64,000 nt of DNA from Ruminiclostridium cellobioparum subsp. termitidis CT1112 (GTDB taxonomy: Bacteria; Bacillota; Clostridia; Acetivibrionales; DSM-1351), in NCBI RefSeq assembly GCF_000350485.1, contig NZ_AORV01000044.1:1-64000 (forward strand), in the 5' to 3' direction. The notes beneath the pieces are model-generated. The model searched no databases. It saw nothing but the letters and a program-made list of their open reading frames with translations, and was not told the DNA's origin. A program made the position numbers and the translations under genes. This document shows, piece after piece, positions 28,575-38,342 of the stretch (position 1 is the first letter of the stretch; every line of letters starts with the position of its first letter).

Positions 28575-28613
28575 AAAAATTAAAAAAGTTTTAGAAAATC
28601 TAAAACTTTTTTA
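28575..28613 (-). terminator. Terminator of the GH31 gene
   Basis: The minus strand has AAAAAAGTTTTAGA-TTT-TCTAAAACTTTTTT followed by AATTTTTG, between the GH31 stop and the ECF sigma gene. Confidence 0.8.
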
Positions 28614-28656
28614 AAAAAATCAACTTGAATGTTAATAAAATTTACTTAATTTCAAA

Positions 28657-30975
28657 CTATACTATCTTAAACGTGATATTATGAGCACCTTCCAGCGGAA
28701 CGAGCTTTGAGCCCATGGAATTGGCTTCAAAGGCTGCACCTTTTAAATCACAGATATGATTTATATTTCTCATTATTATGCTGTAATTCTTTAAACCGCT
28801 GACAGCAACCGATACCTGGTCTCCATTCCTGAGAACCTGAACAGTGCCCTTTGGTTTTCCTTTAACTGAATAAATAGTTGCAGAAGCAGGTTCATTTTCC
28901 CCCGGTTCAAAAACATGAAGAACCGTCCCGTCCAAATAATCATAATCGGGAACATTTTCATTATTTCCTGCGGCAATTATTGAATTGGGTCTTGCCATAA
29001 GGGGCAGACTCATAAAATCATGCTTTTCATACCGCCATGTACCGCCTGTCACCTGTTGATTTGTTATAAAATTGGTCCATATTCCGCCGGGAAGATAATA
29101 ATCCACCCTGCCTTCCGGATTGAAAACAGGAGCGACCAGCAGGGAATCCCCCAGCATATACTGGGCGTCCAGATAGTCGCAGGCCCTGTCCCTGTCAAAC
29201 TCAAGAATCATGGGACGCATTGCAGGTATGCCGGTCTCTGCGGTATTGCAGGCTGTGCCGAACAAATATGGCATAATCGAGCATTTAAGCTTGCTGAAAT
29301 ATCTCACCACGTCAACCGCTTCTTCATCAAACAGCCAGGGCACCCTGTATGAGCTGCTGCCATGGAGTCTGCTGTGAGTTGACAATAAACCGAAGCCTGA
29401 CCACCTTTTATACAGATCAGGGGATGCAGTATTTTCAAAACCGCTGATATCATGGCTCCAGAAACCGAAACCCGACATGCAAAGTGACAGTCCTCCTCTG
29501 AGGCTTTCACCCATGGACTCATACCTGGATACACAGTCACCGCCCCAATGTACGGGGAATTTCTGTGATCCGGCTGTTGCACTTCTGGCAAATAATACGG
29601 CTTCCTCCTTTCCCAATCTTTTGACAAGTACCTCGTACACTGCCCTGTTATATAAGTAAGTGTAGAAATTGTGCATTTTCAAAGGGTCAGCACCATTATG
29701 ATATACCACATCGGTTGGTATCCTCTCTCCGAAATCGGTTTTGAAACAGTCAACCCCCATATCAATGAGCGCTTCCAGTTTATCCCCATACCATTTACAT
29801 GCGGCCGGGTTTGTAAAGTCAACAATCCCCATGCCGGGCTGCCATAAATCCCACTGCCAGGCCTCTCCGTCCTCCAGCTTCAACAGATAACCGTTTTCCA
29901 CAGCTTCTTCAAACAGCCGGGATTTCTGTGATATATACGGATTTATCCACACACATATTTTTAAGCCTTTTTCCTTTAACCTTTTCAGCATATTCCTGGG
30001 ATCAGGAAAGACTTCCCTGTCCCATTCAAAATTGCACCATTCGTATTCCTTCATCCAGAAACAGTCAAAATGGAATACTCTTAAGGGGATATCCCTCTGG
30101 GCCATACCGTCTACAAAGGCTGAAACCGTATCCTCATCGTAATTTGTTGTAAAGGATGTCGTCAGCCACAGGCCGAAGGACCATGCAGGCGGTAATGCCG
30201 GTCTGCCTGTCAATGCGGTATAGTTATGTATGACCTCCTTCAGGTCACTTCCCCCTATTACGAAATAATCCAACTTTTCGCCGGGAACACTGAACTGCGT
30301 TCTTGAGACAGCTTCTGATGCCACTTCAAAAGACACTTTTTCCGGGTGGTTTACAAATACACCGTAACCTCTGTTGGTGATATAGAAGGGGATATTCTTA
30401 TAGGACTGTTCAGATGAAGTTCCGCCGTCCTCATTCCATATGTCGATGCTCTGCCCGTTTTTGACAAAGGCCGAGAATCTCTCTCCAAGGCCGTAGACAC
30501 ATTCTCCAATGGACAGATCCAGCTGTTCGCGCATATAAACACCGCTGTTTTCAGTTGTGATATAGCCCATCTGACCTGTACCGCTCCCGGTCAGGAGTCT
30601 GTCCTCATAATAAAAGCTTATGGAAAAATCCTTTTTATTCACCCGTACCGAGGTTTTTCCGCTTTTTAAAACCAGCTGGCCTTCTTCATCAAAAATCTCC
30701 GGCACAAAACCTTTACTGTAATTGAGCTCAAACTCAGGCTGCTTTATTATTTTCTTTATAAAATGCCGGGAAACAACCCTGATTATGTCACTGCAGGGCG
30801 AGCTTATTTCAATGGTCAGCATGGGGCCCTGCAAGGTCTGTCCACGGTTTGAAATCCTTGTCACCGGAGCATACAGTATTATTGATTTTTCATTTATAAC
30901 GAAATCCCTTACTTCTGCCGGTGAATGAATGCTTACCCCTTTCTTCTTAAGCCAAAATCCGTCTGTAAACTTCAT
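28657..30975 (-). CDS. Glycoside hydrolase family 31, alpha-xylosidase type
   Basis: A 772-residue GH31 enzyme resembling E. coli YicI. The N-terminal beta domain spans about 1-260. The catalytic barrel begins at about 265 (LPPAWSFGLWLTTSF), and the nucleophile is the Asp of DCFKTDFGERIPTDVVY, the KTDFGE form typical of alpha-xylosidases. C-terminal beta domains follow. There is no signal peptide, so it acts in the cytoplasm, likely removing alpha-xylose from imported xyloglucan oligosaccharides. It is a single gene with a long leader containing a large palindrome. Confidence 0.9.
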   Translation of the reverse strand: MKFTDGFWLKKKGVSIHSPAEVRDFVINEKSIILYAPVTRISNRGQTLQGPMLTIEISSPCSDIIRVVSRHFIKKIIKQPEFELNYSKGFVPEIFDEEGQLVLKSGKTSVRVNKKDFSISFYYEDRLLTGSGTGQMGYITTENSGVYMREQLDLSIGECVYGLGERFSAFVKNGQSIDIWNEDGGTSSEQSYKNIPFYITNRGYGVFVNHPEKVSFEVASEAVSRTQFSVPGEKLDYFVIGGSDLKEVIHNYTALTGRPALPPAWSFGLWLTTSFTTNYDEDTVSAFVDGMAQRDIPLRVFHFDCFWMKEYEWCNFEWDREVFPDPRNMLKRLKEKGLKICVWINPYISQKSRLFEEAVENGYLLKLEDGEAWQWDLWQPGMGIVDFTNPAACKWYGDKLEALIDMGVDCFKTDFGERIPTDVVYHNGADPLKMHNFYTYLYNRAVYEVLVKRLGKEEAVLFARSATAGSQKFPVHWGGDCVSRYESMGESLRGGLSLCMSGFGFWSHDISGFENTASPDLYKRWSGFGLLSTHSRLHGSSSYRVPWLFDEEAVDVVRYFSKLKCSIMPYLFGTACNTAETGIPAMRPMILEFDRDRACDYLDAQYMLGDSLLVAPVFNPEGRVDYYLPGGIWTNFITNQQVTGGTWRYEKHDFMSLPLMARPNSIIAAGNNENVPDYDYLDGTVLHVFEPGENEPASATIYSVKGKPKGTVQVLRNGDQVSVAVSGLKNYSIIMRNINHICDLKGAAFEANSMGSKLVPLEGAHNITFKIV

Positions 30976-31022
30976 TAATATCCCTCCGCCCTATTAATTT
31001 AATGCATTGTGCCAATTAATTT

Positions 31023-31199
31023 AAATTTTGCTTTACCTGTGTAATTTTTTTATATCAACTGGTGACTTCCGTACTAACTTCATAAAATAAGAGCCCCAAA
31101 ACAATTGCAAAAATTGTTTTAATCGTGCATCTTATTTTATGAAGTTGTCCTCACGTACCAGTTGATCCTAAATAAACCTATATGTAAAGCAAAACAAAA
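31023..31199. repeat. Approximately 170-bp interrupted palindrome (MITE- or leader-RNA-like)
   Basis: Four nested inverted segments share a centre near 31109: TTTTGCTTTAC (31026-31036)/GTAAAGCAAAA (31184-31194); ATCAACTGGT (31054-31063)/ACCAGTTGAT (31157-31166); AACTTCATAAAATAAGA (31076-31092)/its complement (31130-31146); AAAACAATT/AATTGTTTT (31098-31120). It encodes no protein and could be a small non-autonomous mobile element or a structured leader of the GH31 mRNA. Confidence 0.8.
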
Positions 31200-31463
31200 T
31201 TTCAACTAGCACAACAGGTTAATTTAAATATAGTTTATCTCGTTATGCCGGTTAAATTGTCTCTCAACTTTTCAGCGGCACAGTTTATGCTGATTATGCA
31301 GGTACGCGAGTACAATTTCAAGCTATGGATTAACACGGTAAAAGTGCTTACTGAAATTTGTAGGTGAACAATAAGTTAATTTATAATAAATTTATTCAAT
31401 CATACGCGGTAATATTTCTTTCTCTCCCATCAGTAAACACGATTTTACAAGGGTTATAATATC
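31200..31463. other. Non-coding DNA between palindrome and pcrA
   Basis: About 260 AT-rich bases with no ORF carrying a ribosome site. It contains the proposed GH31 promoter (minus) and several weak plus-strand TATAAT-like words. A plus-strand terminator lies at its right end, which raises the possibility of a small RNA. Confidence 0.4.
31293..31321 (-). promoter_or_regulatory. Candidate GH31 promoter with GTAC-GCGA-GTAC dyad
   Basis: The minus strand has TTGAAA (31321-31316), a 17-base spacer and CATAAT (31298-31293), each 5/6 to consensus. The spacer contains the dyad GTACTCGCGTAC, a possible operator. The resulting leader to GH31 would be about 310 bases and include the palindrome. Confidence 0.5.
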
Positions 31464-31495
31464 AGGAGCGGCAGCAGTTCCACCGCTCCTTTTTT
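31464..31495 (+). terminator. Plus-strand terminator with no plus-strand gene
   Basis: AGGAGCGG, an 11-base loop, CCGCTCCT and a T run. The T run follows only in the plus direction, although both neighbouring genes are on the minus strand. Confidence 0.65.
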
Positions 31496-31541
31496 AAGGC
31501 ATAATTATGAACACTTGGTGCCTTACGGCTTGCACCTTTGG

Positions 31542-33947
31542 CTATATCCTTTTTAGATTTGCCATTGAGGCCATCAGCCTTTTCATGCCGGCTCCTTCAA
31601 ATTGGATCTCCAGCATCTGATCTCCCCTGTCATCTGTCACCTTGGTTATTGTGCCTTTTCCGAACTTCTTATGCTCCACTTCTTCCCCGACACTGTAGTC
31701 GGCAGTGTCCGCTGCTGTGAAGCCCGGCACCGGAGCTCTCCCAGCTCCGGCACTATTCCCCGTCATGCCGCTTGCCGGAGGAGTATTCCTGCCTGCGGGG
31801 GCACCGCCTGAAACCCCATTTCCGCCGAATCCCCGCGATATGAGGTTTGAGTTGAGCAACTCCTTCAGAGAACCTGTTCCGGCTGTCACCGACTTAACTG
31901 TGGAATCTTTTGAACTTCCGCGGGTTTGAGCAGAACTCCAACTTTGATTTGAACTCCAGGTTTGAGCTTTACTCCAACCTACGGTTTCCTGTGACTTCTG
32001 CGCGGAACTTTTGGAGGAACCGAAAGGAAACTCTATCAACTCCTCTGGAATTTCCGATAAAAACCTGGATGGTTTGTTATAGCTGGAGTTTCCAAATAGA
32101 GTCCTGAAACGGGCGTTGGATAAATAAAGTTTTTCTCTGGCACGTGTTATGCCCACATAGCAAAGCCTTCTCTCCTCCTCCAGCTGTTCCGGGCCTTCCG
32201 TTATAGCTCTGTAGCCGGGGAAAACGCCCTCCTCCATACCCGGAATGAAGACAACGGGGAATTCCAGTCCCTTGGCGCTGTGCATTGTCATCAATACGAC
32301 GTAATCCTGTTCCTCTTCAAGATTGTCCAGGTCGGATACAAGTGAGATATGCGCCAGGAATTCTTCCAGGCTGTTGTCTTCGCTCTGCTTTTCAAACTCC
32401 ATTGCAACGGATTTCAATTCCTTTATATTTTCAATTCTGGACTGGGCTTCAACAGTATTTTCTATCTCATATTCCCTGAGAATGCCGGTGTCGTCCACAA
32501 CCATTTCAAGCAAGTCGGCAATCCCCACGTTTTCCTTCATGGTTCTGAGTTTCATTATCATGGTGGAGAAACTGTTGAGTTTATTTGCCGCTCTTTTCAG
32601 GGCCGGCCATTCATCAGCATTTGATACTATTGAAAATATGGAGACTCCGCTCTCAAGTGCAAGATCTTCGGCCAGATCAACAGTTGCATCACCTATGCCC
32701 CGCTTGGGAACATTTATGACCCTTTTCAAACTCACATTGTCAGTTGGGTTTTGAATCAATCTAAGGTATGCGATTATGTCCTTGATTTCTTTTCTGTCAT
32801 AGAACTTCTGGCCTCCTACGATTTTGTACGGAAGCCCTTCACGCATAAACATTTCTTCCAGTACACGGGACTGGGCATTTATACGGTATAATACCGCAAA
32901 GTCCTTGAACTTCCGGTCATCCTCACTTATAAGCCTTTGAATTTCCCTGGCAGTATAAAGAGCCTCCTCATGTTCATTGTCGTTTTCACACATGACTATT
33001 TTGCTGCCGCCCTTGTTGTCGGTCCAGAGGCTTTTGCTCTTTCTGCCGGTGTTATTCCTGATAACATGGTTTGCAGCATCCAATATATGCTGTGTCGACC
33101 TGTAATTCTGCTCAAGCTTTACTGTTCTGCAACCCTTAAAGTCCTTTTCAAAATCCAGGATGTTCCTGATATTTGCGCCTCTCCAGCCATAGATGGACTG
33201 GTCGTCGTCGCCAACGACGCAAAGGTTTCCATGGGCCTCGGACAAATTCCTCACCAGAGTATACTGTGCCGTATTTGTATCCTGGTACTCATCCACCAGG
33301 ATATACCTGAATTTTCTCTGGTAGTAGTTCAGAACCTCGGGGTTCTGCTGGAACAACCTGATAGTGTTCATTATGATATCGTCAAAATCCAGTGCATTGT
33401 TGTTTTTCAGTTTTTTCTGGTACAGGCTGTACATCTTCGAAATTTTACCCATGCGGAAATCCGAAGCATACAGCTTTTCAAAATGCGCAGCATCAATAAG
33501 CTCATCCTTTTGCTTGCCTATTGCTTCAAGCACCGATTTTGGAGGGAAATTCTTTTCATTTATATTCAGCTCTTTGATGCATTCTTTTATTACTACCTGC
33601 TGATCCTGCGTATCATAAATAACAAAGCTTTTGTCATAGCCCAGCTTATCTATATCTCTTCTCAATATTCTTATGCATATGGAGTGGAAGGTCCCTACCC
33701 ACATGTCGTTGCTAAGGTCTCCGATGAGATTGTCTATTCTCTCTCTCATCTCCCTTGCAGCCTTGTTTGTAAAGGTAATTGCCAGTATATTCGAAGGGAA
33801 TACCCCTTGTTCCCTGATAAGGTATGCTATCCTGTTTGTCAGTACCCTGGTTTTACCCGAACCAGCGCCCGCCAGGATCAAAAGCGGTCCTTCGTTGTGA
33901 AGCACTGCATCCTTTTGTTCCTTATTCAACCCGTTCAATAAATCCAT
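31542..33947 (-). CDS. pcrA: ATP-dependent DNA helicase PcrA/UvrD
   Basis: An 801-residue superfamily 1A helicase for repair and removal of replication obstacles. Walker A is AGAGSGKT; also seen are DEYQDTN, GDDDQSIYGWRGA and QNYRST, and in domain 2B/2A MTMHSAKGLEFPVVFIPGMEEG and RRLCYVGITRA. The extended C terminus (from about 655) is low in complexity (Ser/Gly/Thr, WSSAQTRGSSK) and ends in the Tudor-like KFGKGTITKVTDD domain. ATG 33947 follows GGAGGA. Confidence 0.95.
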   Translation of the reverse strand: MDLLNGLNKEQKDAVLHNEGPLLILAGAGSGKTRVLTNRIAYLIREQGVFPSNILAITFTNKAAREMRERIDNLIGDLSNDMWVGTFHSICIRILRRDIDKLGYDKSFVIYDTQDQQVVIKECIKELNINEKNFPPKSVLEAIGKQKDELIDAAHFEKLYASDFRMGKISKMYSLYQKKLKNNNALDFDDIIMNTIRLFQQNPEVLNYYQRKFRYILVDEYQDTNTAQYTLVRNLSEAHGNLCVVGDDDQSIYGWRGANIRNILDFEKDFKGCRTVKLEQNYRSTQHILDAANHVIRNNTGRKSKSLWTDNKGGSKIVMCENDNEHEEALYTAREIQRLISEDDRKFKDFAVLYRINAQSRVLEEMFMREGLPYKIVGGQKFYDRKEIKDIIAYLRLIQNPTDNVSLKRVINVPKRGIGDATVDLAEDLALESGVSIFSIVSNADEWPALKRAANKLNSFSTMIMKLRTMKENVGIADLLEMVVDDTGILREYEIENTVEAQSRIENIKELKSVAMEFEKQSEDNSLEEFLAHISLVSDLDNLEEEQDYVVLMTMHSAKGLEFPVVFIPGMEEGVFPGYRAITEGPEQLEEERRLCYVGITRAREKLYLSNARFRTLFGNSSYNKPSRFLSEIPEELIEFPFGSSKSSAQKSQETVGWSKAQTWSSNQSWSSAQTRGSSKDSTVKSVTAGTGSLKELLNSNLISRGFGGNGVSGGAPAGRNTPPASGMTGNSAGAGRAPVPGFTAADTADYSVGEEVEHKKFGKGTITKVTDDRGDQMLEIQFEGAGMKRLMASMANLKRI

Positions 33948-34078
33948 TTTTTCCTCCGTAATTTAAACCAAAGTTAAAAGGCGTGCCGCAAAGCCAACAC
34001 AATTTAAATACATGTGAAACCTTTAACACCCCTTTTAATTATATTTCATATGCCGTTTTATATCAAGGCAGCCGGTTT

Positions 34079-34588
34079 TTACCGGCCGAATTCCCGTTTA
34101 ACTGCTTCCAGGGTATCTTCAAGAGTATCCTCGATGGAATTGTTTGAACAATCCAGCTTGATGCCGGCGTATTTCTCATAAAGAGGCACCCTCTCCCTGT
34201 ATATGTCTTCAAGAGTTTGCCCTTTGCTCAGAACCACTCCCCTGGTCTTTAAATTCCTCAGCCTGGTATATACCGTCTCCATGGCAATATGGAGGTATAT
34301 TACGAGACCGTTCTGCTTTAGATGCTCCATTGCCTTCCGGCCGTACACGACACTTCCGCCGGTGGCTATGACCGTATTGCTGCAGTCCATGGACAGGATG
34401 GCCTCCTCCTCTATTTCCAGAAATGACTCGGTGCCTTCGGTGTCCAATATTTCCTGGAGAAGCCTGCCCTGCCGGGTTTGGATCAATACATCGGTATCTA
34501 TGAAATTCATTCCGAGATTTTTTGCTATGATTACGCCAACCGTGCTTTTTCCCGCACTTGGCATCCCAATCAATACGATATTTCTCAC
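34079..34588 (-). CDS. aroK: Shikimate kinase
   Basis: A 169-residue kinase that phosphorylates shikimate, the fifth step to chorismate. P-loop GMPSAGKST, shikimate-binding FIDTDVLIQ, ATGGSVV and the lid YTRLRNLKTRGV are present. The GTG at 34588 is chosen because AAAGGAT lies 6 bases upstream. The longer in-frame extension would overlap the preceding gene. It lies 22 bases downstream of the LTA-synthase-like gene and is likely co-transcribed. Confidence 0.9.
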   Translation of the reverse strand: MRNIVLIGMPSAGKSTVGVIIAKNLGMNFIDTDVLIQTRQGRLLQEILDTEGTESFLEIEEEAILSMDCSNTVIATGGSVVYGRKAMEHLKQNGLVIYLHIAMETVYTRLRNLKTRGVVLSKGQTLEDIYRERVPLYEKYAGIKLDCSNNSIEDTLEDTLEAVKREFGR

Positions 34589-34610
34589 TTGTAAATCCTT
34601 TCTGTACATA

Positions 34611-36494
34611 TTACTTATTCCTGAAGAAATCCGACCTGATGGCCATATCTGCATATTCAAGACCTTTTAACACTTCGGCCTTTTTTGTCTCGCCTATACT
34701 ACCGCGGAATTCTCCGCTGGAAAGAAGAACATAATCCTCCCTGGTATTTAAAAGGTTTCTTCCAAACACTGTTGATTCATATTCGCTTTCGTCAATTCCA
34801 AACAGGTTCAGCAATGTGGGCATAAGATCTATCTGACCGCCGTTGGTATGGATTGTCTCGGGTTTCTGGCCCTTGCTGTAAATGATCAGGGGAATTCTCT
34901 TGTCATTGTCCAGCCACCAGGCCTGTGAAGGCTTTATACTCTGAATCTCATCATTGAAATATTTATGGACCGAGTCATGATCCCCGTATATTACCAGTAC
35001 GGTGTTATCCAGCACCCCTGATTTATCAAGTTCATCAATAAAGGTCCCAATACAGCCGTCGGTATAGTTTATACTTTGGAAGTAACCGCCCAGTTTGGTT
35101 TCTCCCAGTGTTTGATCCAATTTTAACTTCCGGTGCCAGACAGGCATTTCAAAGGGTGAATGGCTGGATAGGGTGACCATGAAGTTATAAAACGGTGTTT
35201 TCTGACTGATTACAGTATCTTTGACCTGCCTGAGAAAGGATCCGTCGCTCAGTCCAAGGAAGATAATCTCATCCATTTTAAAGCTCCTGGCGTCGATGCA
35301 CTCGTGAAAACCCATGTTGCCCAGGGCTTTCATCCAATTCCAGTATTCGCCGTTGTCAGGATGGATGGCCTTTGTATTATAGCCGTGCCTTCCCATTATG
35401 GCAGGCAGTGAATTGTAGCTGGTATATGGGAATCTGAAGAAGGTGCTTCCATTTCTGATCGGAAATACCGATGTATTTGTCATTAAGTCGGCATCAGAGC
35501 TGGTACCCTCATTCACCTGTGCATAATAGTTGTCAAAGTAAATGCTGTTGGGCAGCAGTTTATTGAGTGAAGGTGTTATCTCCTGCCCATCCACCGCCTG
35601 TCCCACAACGAAGTTTTCCAAGGATTCCACCTGCAGAACCAGCAGGTTCTTTCCTTTATAAATACCCTTGTACCTGTTGGACGGGAGTTTTTCGTTTTTT
35701 TGATCTATCCATGCCTGAATTTCATTCCTGTTTTTGGCTGACAGCCTGTACGGCTTAAAATCCGAGAAAAAAACATAGCAGTCATAAACATGATATCCCA
35801 TTGGTGATATATTGCAGATTGTCTGAGCAGGATTCCAATGGGTATAAAAAATGTAGTTATTTTTGTTATGTCCGTATACATCAATAGTTATATGGCTTGC
35901 AGCAAGATATCCGGCAGATAGTATAATAACTGTAAAGAATGCAGTTAATCTGGCTTTAAGGCTGGTAAACAGCGGTGAGTCATAGTACACCAAATTTCTT
36001 GATATGATCAGCAAAACGGCAATAATCGGAATGTCGAAAAAGAAAGCTATATCACAGGGTCTGAACATGGCAAAGATGCTGTCCCAGAGATTATTCAGAT
36101 TCCCGGTCTGCCTTAGCAGCTGGGTTGAGAGAAAATTGCCGCTGGCTCTTAAATATACCGCATCAAAGGCAAACAGAAAGGACACCAAAAGATTGAGTAT
36201 CAGCAAGAGCCAAAGTCTTCCCCTGTTCTTTGCCAGGAAGCTGAAGGCCGTAACTATCAGTAAAAATGCTGCGCATACCGGCATATACGTAATATTTTTA
36301 ATTCCACGGGACATGTCGATCATCGACTGGTTATGGCTGTAAACAAAACCCATAAGAATGATGGATTTGATAAGCAGCATACCGAATGTCAAAAACAACA
36401 ACCACTCCTGGACAAGGTATCCAAGGAATCCATCCCCCCGTTTAGTGCCTCTTCTATGAGCTACGGTAATACCATAAGAAGTTTTAGCCATCAT
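34611..36494 (-). CDS. LTA synthase family membrane sulfatase-fold protein
   Basis: A 627-residue polytopic enzyme. About five membrane segments lie in residues 30-230 (for example MPVCAAFLLIVTAFSFL and IAFFFDIPIIAVLLIIS). An extracellular sulfatase-like domain follows, with NLLVLQVESLENFVVG, the likely catalytic threonine in NEGTSSDADLMTN, and metal ligands in VIYGDHDSVHKYF. The family transfers glycerol-phosphate from phosphatidylglycerol to build lipoteichoic acid. Which polymer is made here cannot be told from sequence. Confidence 0.88.
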   Translation of the reverse strand: MMAKTSYGITVAHRRGTKRGDGFLGYLVQEWLLFLTFGMLLIKSIILMGFVYSHNQSMIDMSRGIKNITYMPVCAAFLLIVTAFSFLAKNRGRLWLLLILNLLVSFLFAFDAVYLRASGNFLSTQLLRQTGNLNNLWDSIFAMFRPCDIAFFFDIPIIAVLLIISRNLVYYDSPLFTSLKARLTAFFTVIILSAGYLAASHITIDVYGHNKNNYIFYTHWNPAQTICNISPMGYHVYDCYVFFSDFKPYRLSAKNRNEIQAWIDQKNEKLPSNRYKGIYKGKNLLVLQVESLENFVVGQAVDGQEITPSLNKLLPNSIYFDNYYAQVNEGTSSDADLMTNTSVFPIRNGSTFFRFPYTSYNSLPAIMGRHGYNTKAIHPDNGEYWNWMKALGNMGFHECIDARSFKMDEIIFLGLSDGSFLRQVKDTVISQKTPFYNFMVTLSSHSPFEMPVWHRKLKLDQTLGETKLGGYFQSINYTDGCIGTFIDELDKSGVLDNTVLVIYGDHDSVHKYFNDEIQSIKPSQAWWLDNDKRIPLIIYSKGQKPETIHTNGGQIDLMPTLLNLFGIDESEYESTVFGRNLLNTREDYVLLSSGEFRGSIGETKKAEVLKGLEYADMAIRSDFFRNK

Positions 36495-36588
36495 ATTTTA
36501 TTTTCTCCCACAGAAATACAAAATAAAATCAAATTCGTAGTAATTATATTACTTTAGGAGACAAAAAGTCAATTCATGAATTATCTCA

Positions 36589-37539
36589 CTATTCCCTCAG
36601 CATTGCAGCTCCCACTATGCCTGCGTCATTTCCCATTTCAGCCGCCTTCAGCCCGGCAATTTTAATATTATGAGCAGGTGCAAAGGTATTTTCCCTCAGA
36701 TATTTTCTCAGTGGTTCCAGCAAAAATTCTCCTTCCTTGCAGACTCCGCCTCCTATAACAATGATCTCAGGCTGGAAACTGTTAACTATATTGGCCAAAC
36801 CCTCTCCTATATAACGGATATAGGTGTCAACCACCGCAATTGCCGTTTTATCACCCTGTTTTGCGGCATCAAAAGCAGTTTTGGCATCTATTTTATCAAG
36901 GTCACCGCCAACAAGACTGTTTATAAGCGAATCAGGGTTCTTTTCTGCCGCCTCTCTGGTCTGGCGTATACATGCAGTAGCTGAGGCATAGCTTTCCCAG
37001 CAGCCCTTTCTGCCGCAGTTGCACGGTTCCCCATCCATTTTAAGCACCATGTGCCCCAGTTCGGCTGCAGCGTTGTTGAAGCCGCTGAAGATCTTTCCGT
37101 CTATGATTATTCCGCTTCCGATGCCTGTACCGATGGTTACTGTTACAGAAGTCTTATATCCCTTTGCCGCCCCGGCCACGCTCTCTGCGTACGCGGCAAT
37201 ATTGGCGTCATTGTTGACGTATACAGGCAGGGCTATATATTTTCCAAGTTCCTCTCTCAAAGATACGTCCCTGAGCTTTATATTACTGGCATATACTATT
37301 TTTCCCTCTTTGCAGTCGGGAACTCCGGGGCTGCCCACACCGATACTTTTAAAATCGGTGACTTCAAGTCCCTGTCCCTTTATCAGCTCCAGTATCAGGG
37401 CAGCCATATCCCTGATTATCTCCTGATATTCCCTGCCTCTTCCGGTCGGGACCGAGCCTTTGGAAAATATCTTTCCATTCTCGTCTACCAGGCCTGCCGC
37501 AATATTTGTACCGCCCAAATCAACTCCAATATAGTACAT
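36589..37539 (-). CDS. glcK: ROK family glucokinase
   Basis: A 316-residue ROK sugar kinase, most like bacterial glucokinase GlcK. The phosphate-binding GVDLGGTNIAAGLVD is at the N terminus, the catalytic region is VYVNNDANIAAYAE, the GTGIGSGIIIDGKI segment follows, and the zinc motif is CNCGRKGCWES. There is no DNA-binding domain, so it is an enzyme rather than a ROK repressor. ATG 37539 follows CAGGAGG. Hexose specificity is inferred. Confidence 0.88.
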   Translation of the reverse strand: MYYIGVDLGGTNIAAGLVDENGKIFSKGSVPTGRGREYQEIIRDMAALILELIKGQGLEVTDFKSIGVGSPGVPDCKEGKIVYASNIKLRDVSLREELGKYIALPVYVNNDANIAAYAESVAGAAKGYKTSVTVTIGTGIGSGIIIDGKIFSGFNNAAAELGHMVLKMDGEPCNCGRKGCWESYASATACIRQTREAAEKNPDSLINSLVGGDLDKIDAKTAFDAAKQGDKTAIAVVDTYIRYIGEGLANIVNSFQPEIIVIGGGVCKEGEFLLEPLRKYLRENTFAPAHNIKIAGLKAAEMGNDAGIVGAAMLRE

Positions 37540-37738
37540 TTTAAACCTCCTGGAAAGGTCAATTGTATTGACCTGTAAATTCATTAAATATTACTATTAT
37601 ACATTTTTAAAAGCTCCGCTGTATTTGTACTATTCTATTATAAATTTATATTTTTCGGGCATATTCAATGGTTATTAATGTAATAATGTAATGCCTCAAA
37701 GACTTCCGACTCATCGGCCCGGCTTTATATTATTTATT

Positions 37739-37786
37739 AAAAGCCCCTTTTTCCCGTAACTATCTACAGAAAAAAGGAGCTTTTTT
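37739..37786. terminator. Bidirectional terminator after hpf
   Basis: AAAAGCCCCTTTTT...AAAAAAGGAGCTTTTTT forms a long stem with one mismatch. T runs follow on both strands, stronger on plus. On the minus strand it ends the hpf transcript. Confidence 0.7.
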
Positions 37787-37811
37787 ATTTAAGTAATAAT
37801 CCGGACAATTC

Positions 37812-38342
37812 TTAAAATTCAGGTTCAATCAACCCATAATTGCCGTCTTTACGCTTATACACAACATTTACCTGTTTTGTGTCGGCATTGAAGAACATAA
37901 AGAACTCATGGCCCAGCAGGTTCATCTGGAGTACCGCCTCTTCAACATCCATGGGTTTGACGGCAAATCTCTTTGATCTCACAATTTTAAATTCCTTTTC
38001 TTCAGGAACATCTTCTGCAAATTTTGCATTTTCAAATGAAAAATACTGTTCATGAAGTCTTCTTTCAAGTCTGGTTCTATTTTTTCTGATTTGTCTTTCA
38101 AGAAGATCCACTGTTTTATCTATTGAATTATACATATCTTCGTTTGACTCTTCGGCTCTCAATACAATCCCGTTGAACGGTATTGTGACCTCCACTATCT
38201 GCCTTGCCTTTTGAACACTCAAAGTAACATGTGCTTCTGTTTCCTTGGTAAAAAATTTATCAAGCTTGTTAATTTTCTTGGTTACTCTCTCCCTTAGACC
38301 TTCGGTAACCTCGATATTTTTTCCTGTAATAATTATTTTCAT
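37812..38342 (-). CDS. hpf: Ribosome hibernation promoting factor, long form
   Basis: A 176-residue long HPF that dimerises 70S ribosomes into inactive 100S particles in stationary phase. The N-terminal S30AE domain (about 1-100) has KIIITGKNIEVTEGLRERV and FFTKETEAHVTLSV. After a short linker the dimerisation domain reads EIVRSKRF-type sequence (KIVRSKRFAVKPMDVEEAVLQMNLLGHEFFMF). ATG 38342 follows GAGAGGGG. A long upstream region holds DnaA-box-like sequences. Confidence 0.95.
   Translation of the reverse strand: MKIIITGKNIEVTEGLRERVTKKINKLDKFFTKETEAHVTLSVQKARQIVEVTIPFNGIVLRAEESNEDMYNSIDKTVDLLERQIRKNRTRLERRLHEQYFSFENAKFAEDVPEEKEFKIVRSKRFAVKPMDVEEAVLQMNLLGHEFFMFFNADTKQVNVVYKRKDGNYGLIEPEF

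Noticed and set aside
28530-28600. ECF-type promoter before the ECF sigma gene (AAAAC and CGTG words)
   Set aside because: The spacing is about 14 bases instead of 16-17 and the words fall inside a terminator hairpin.
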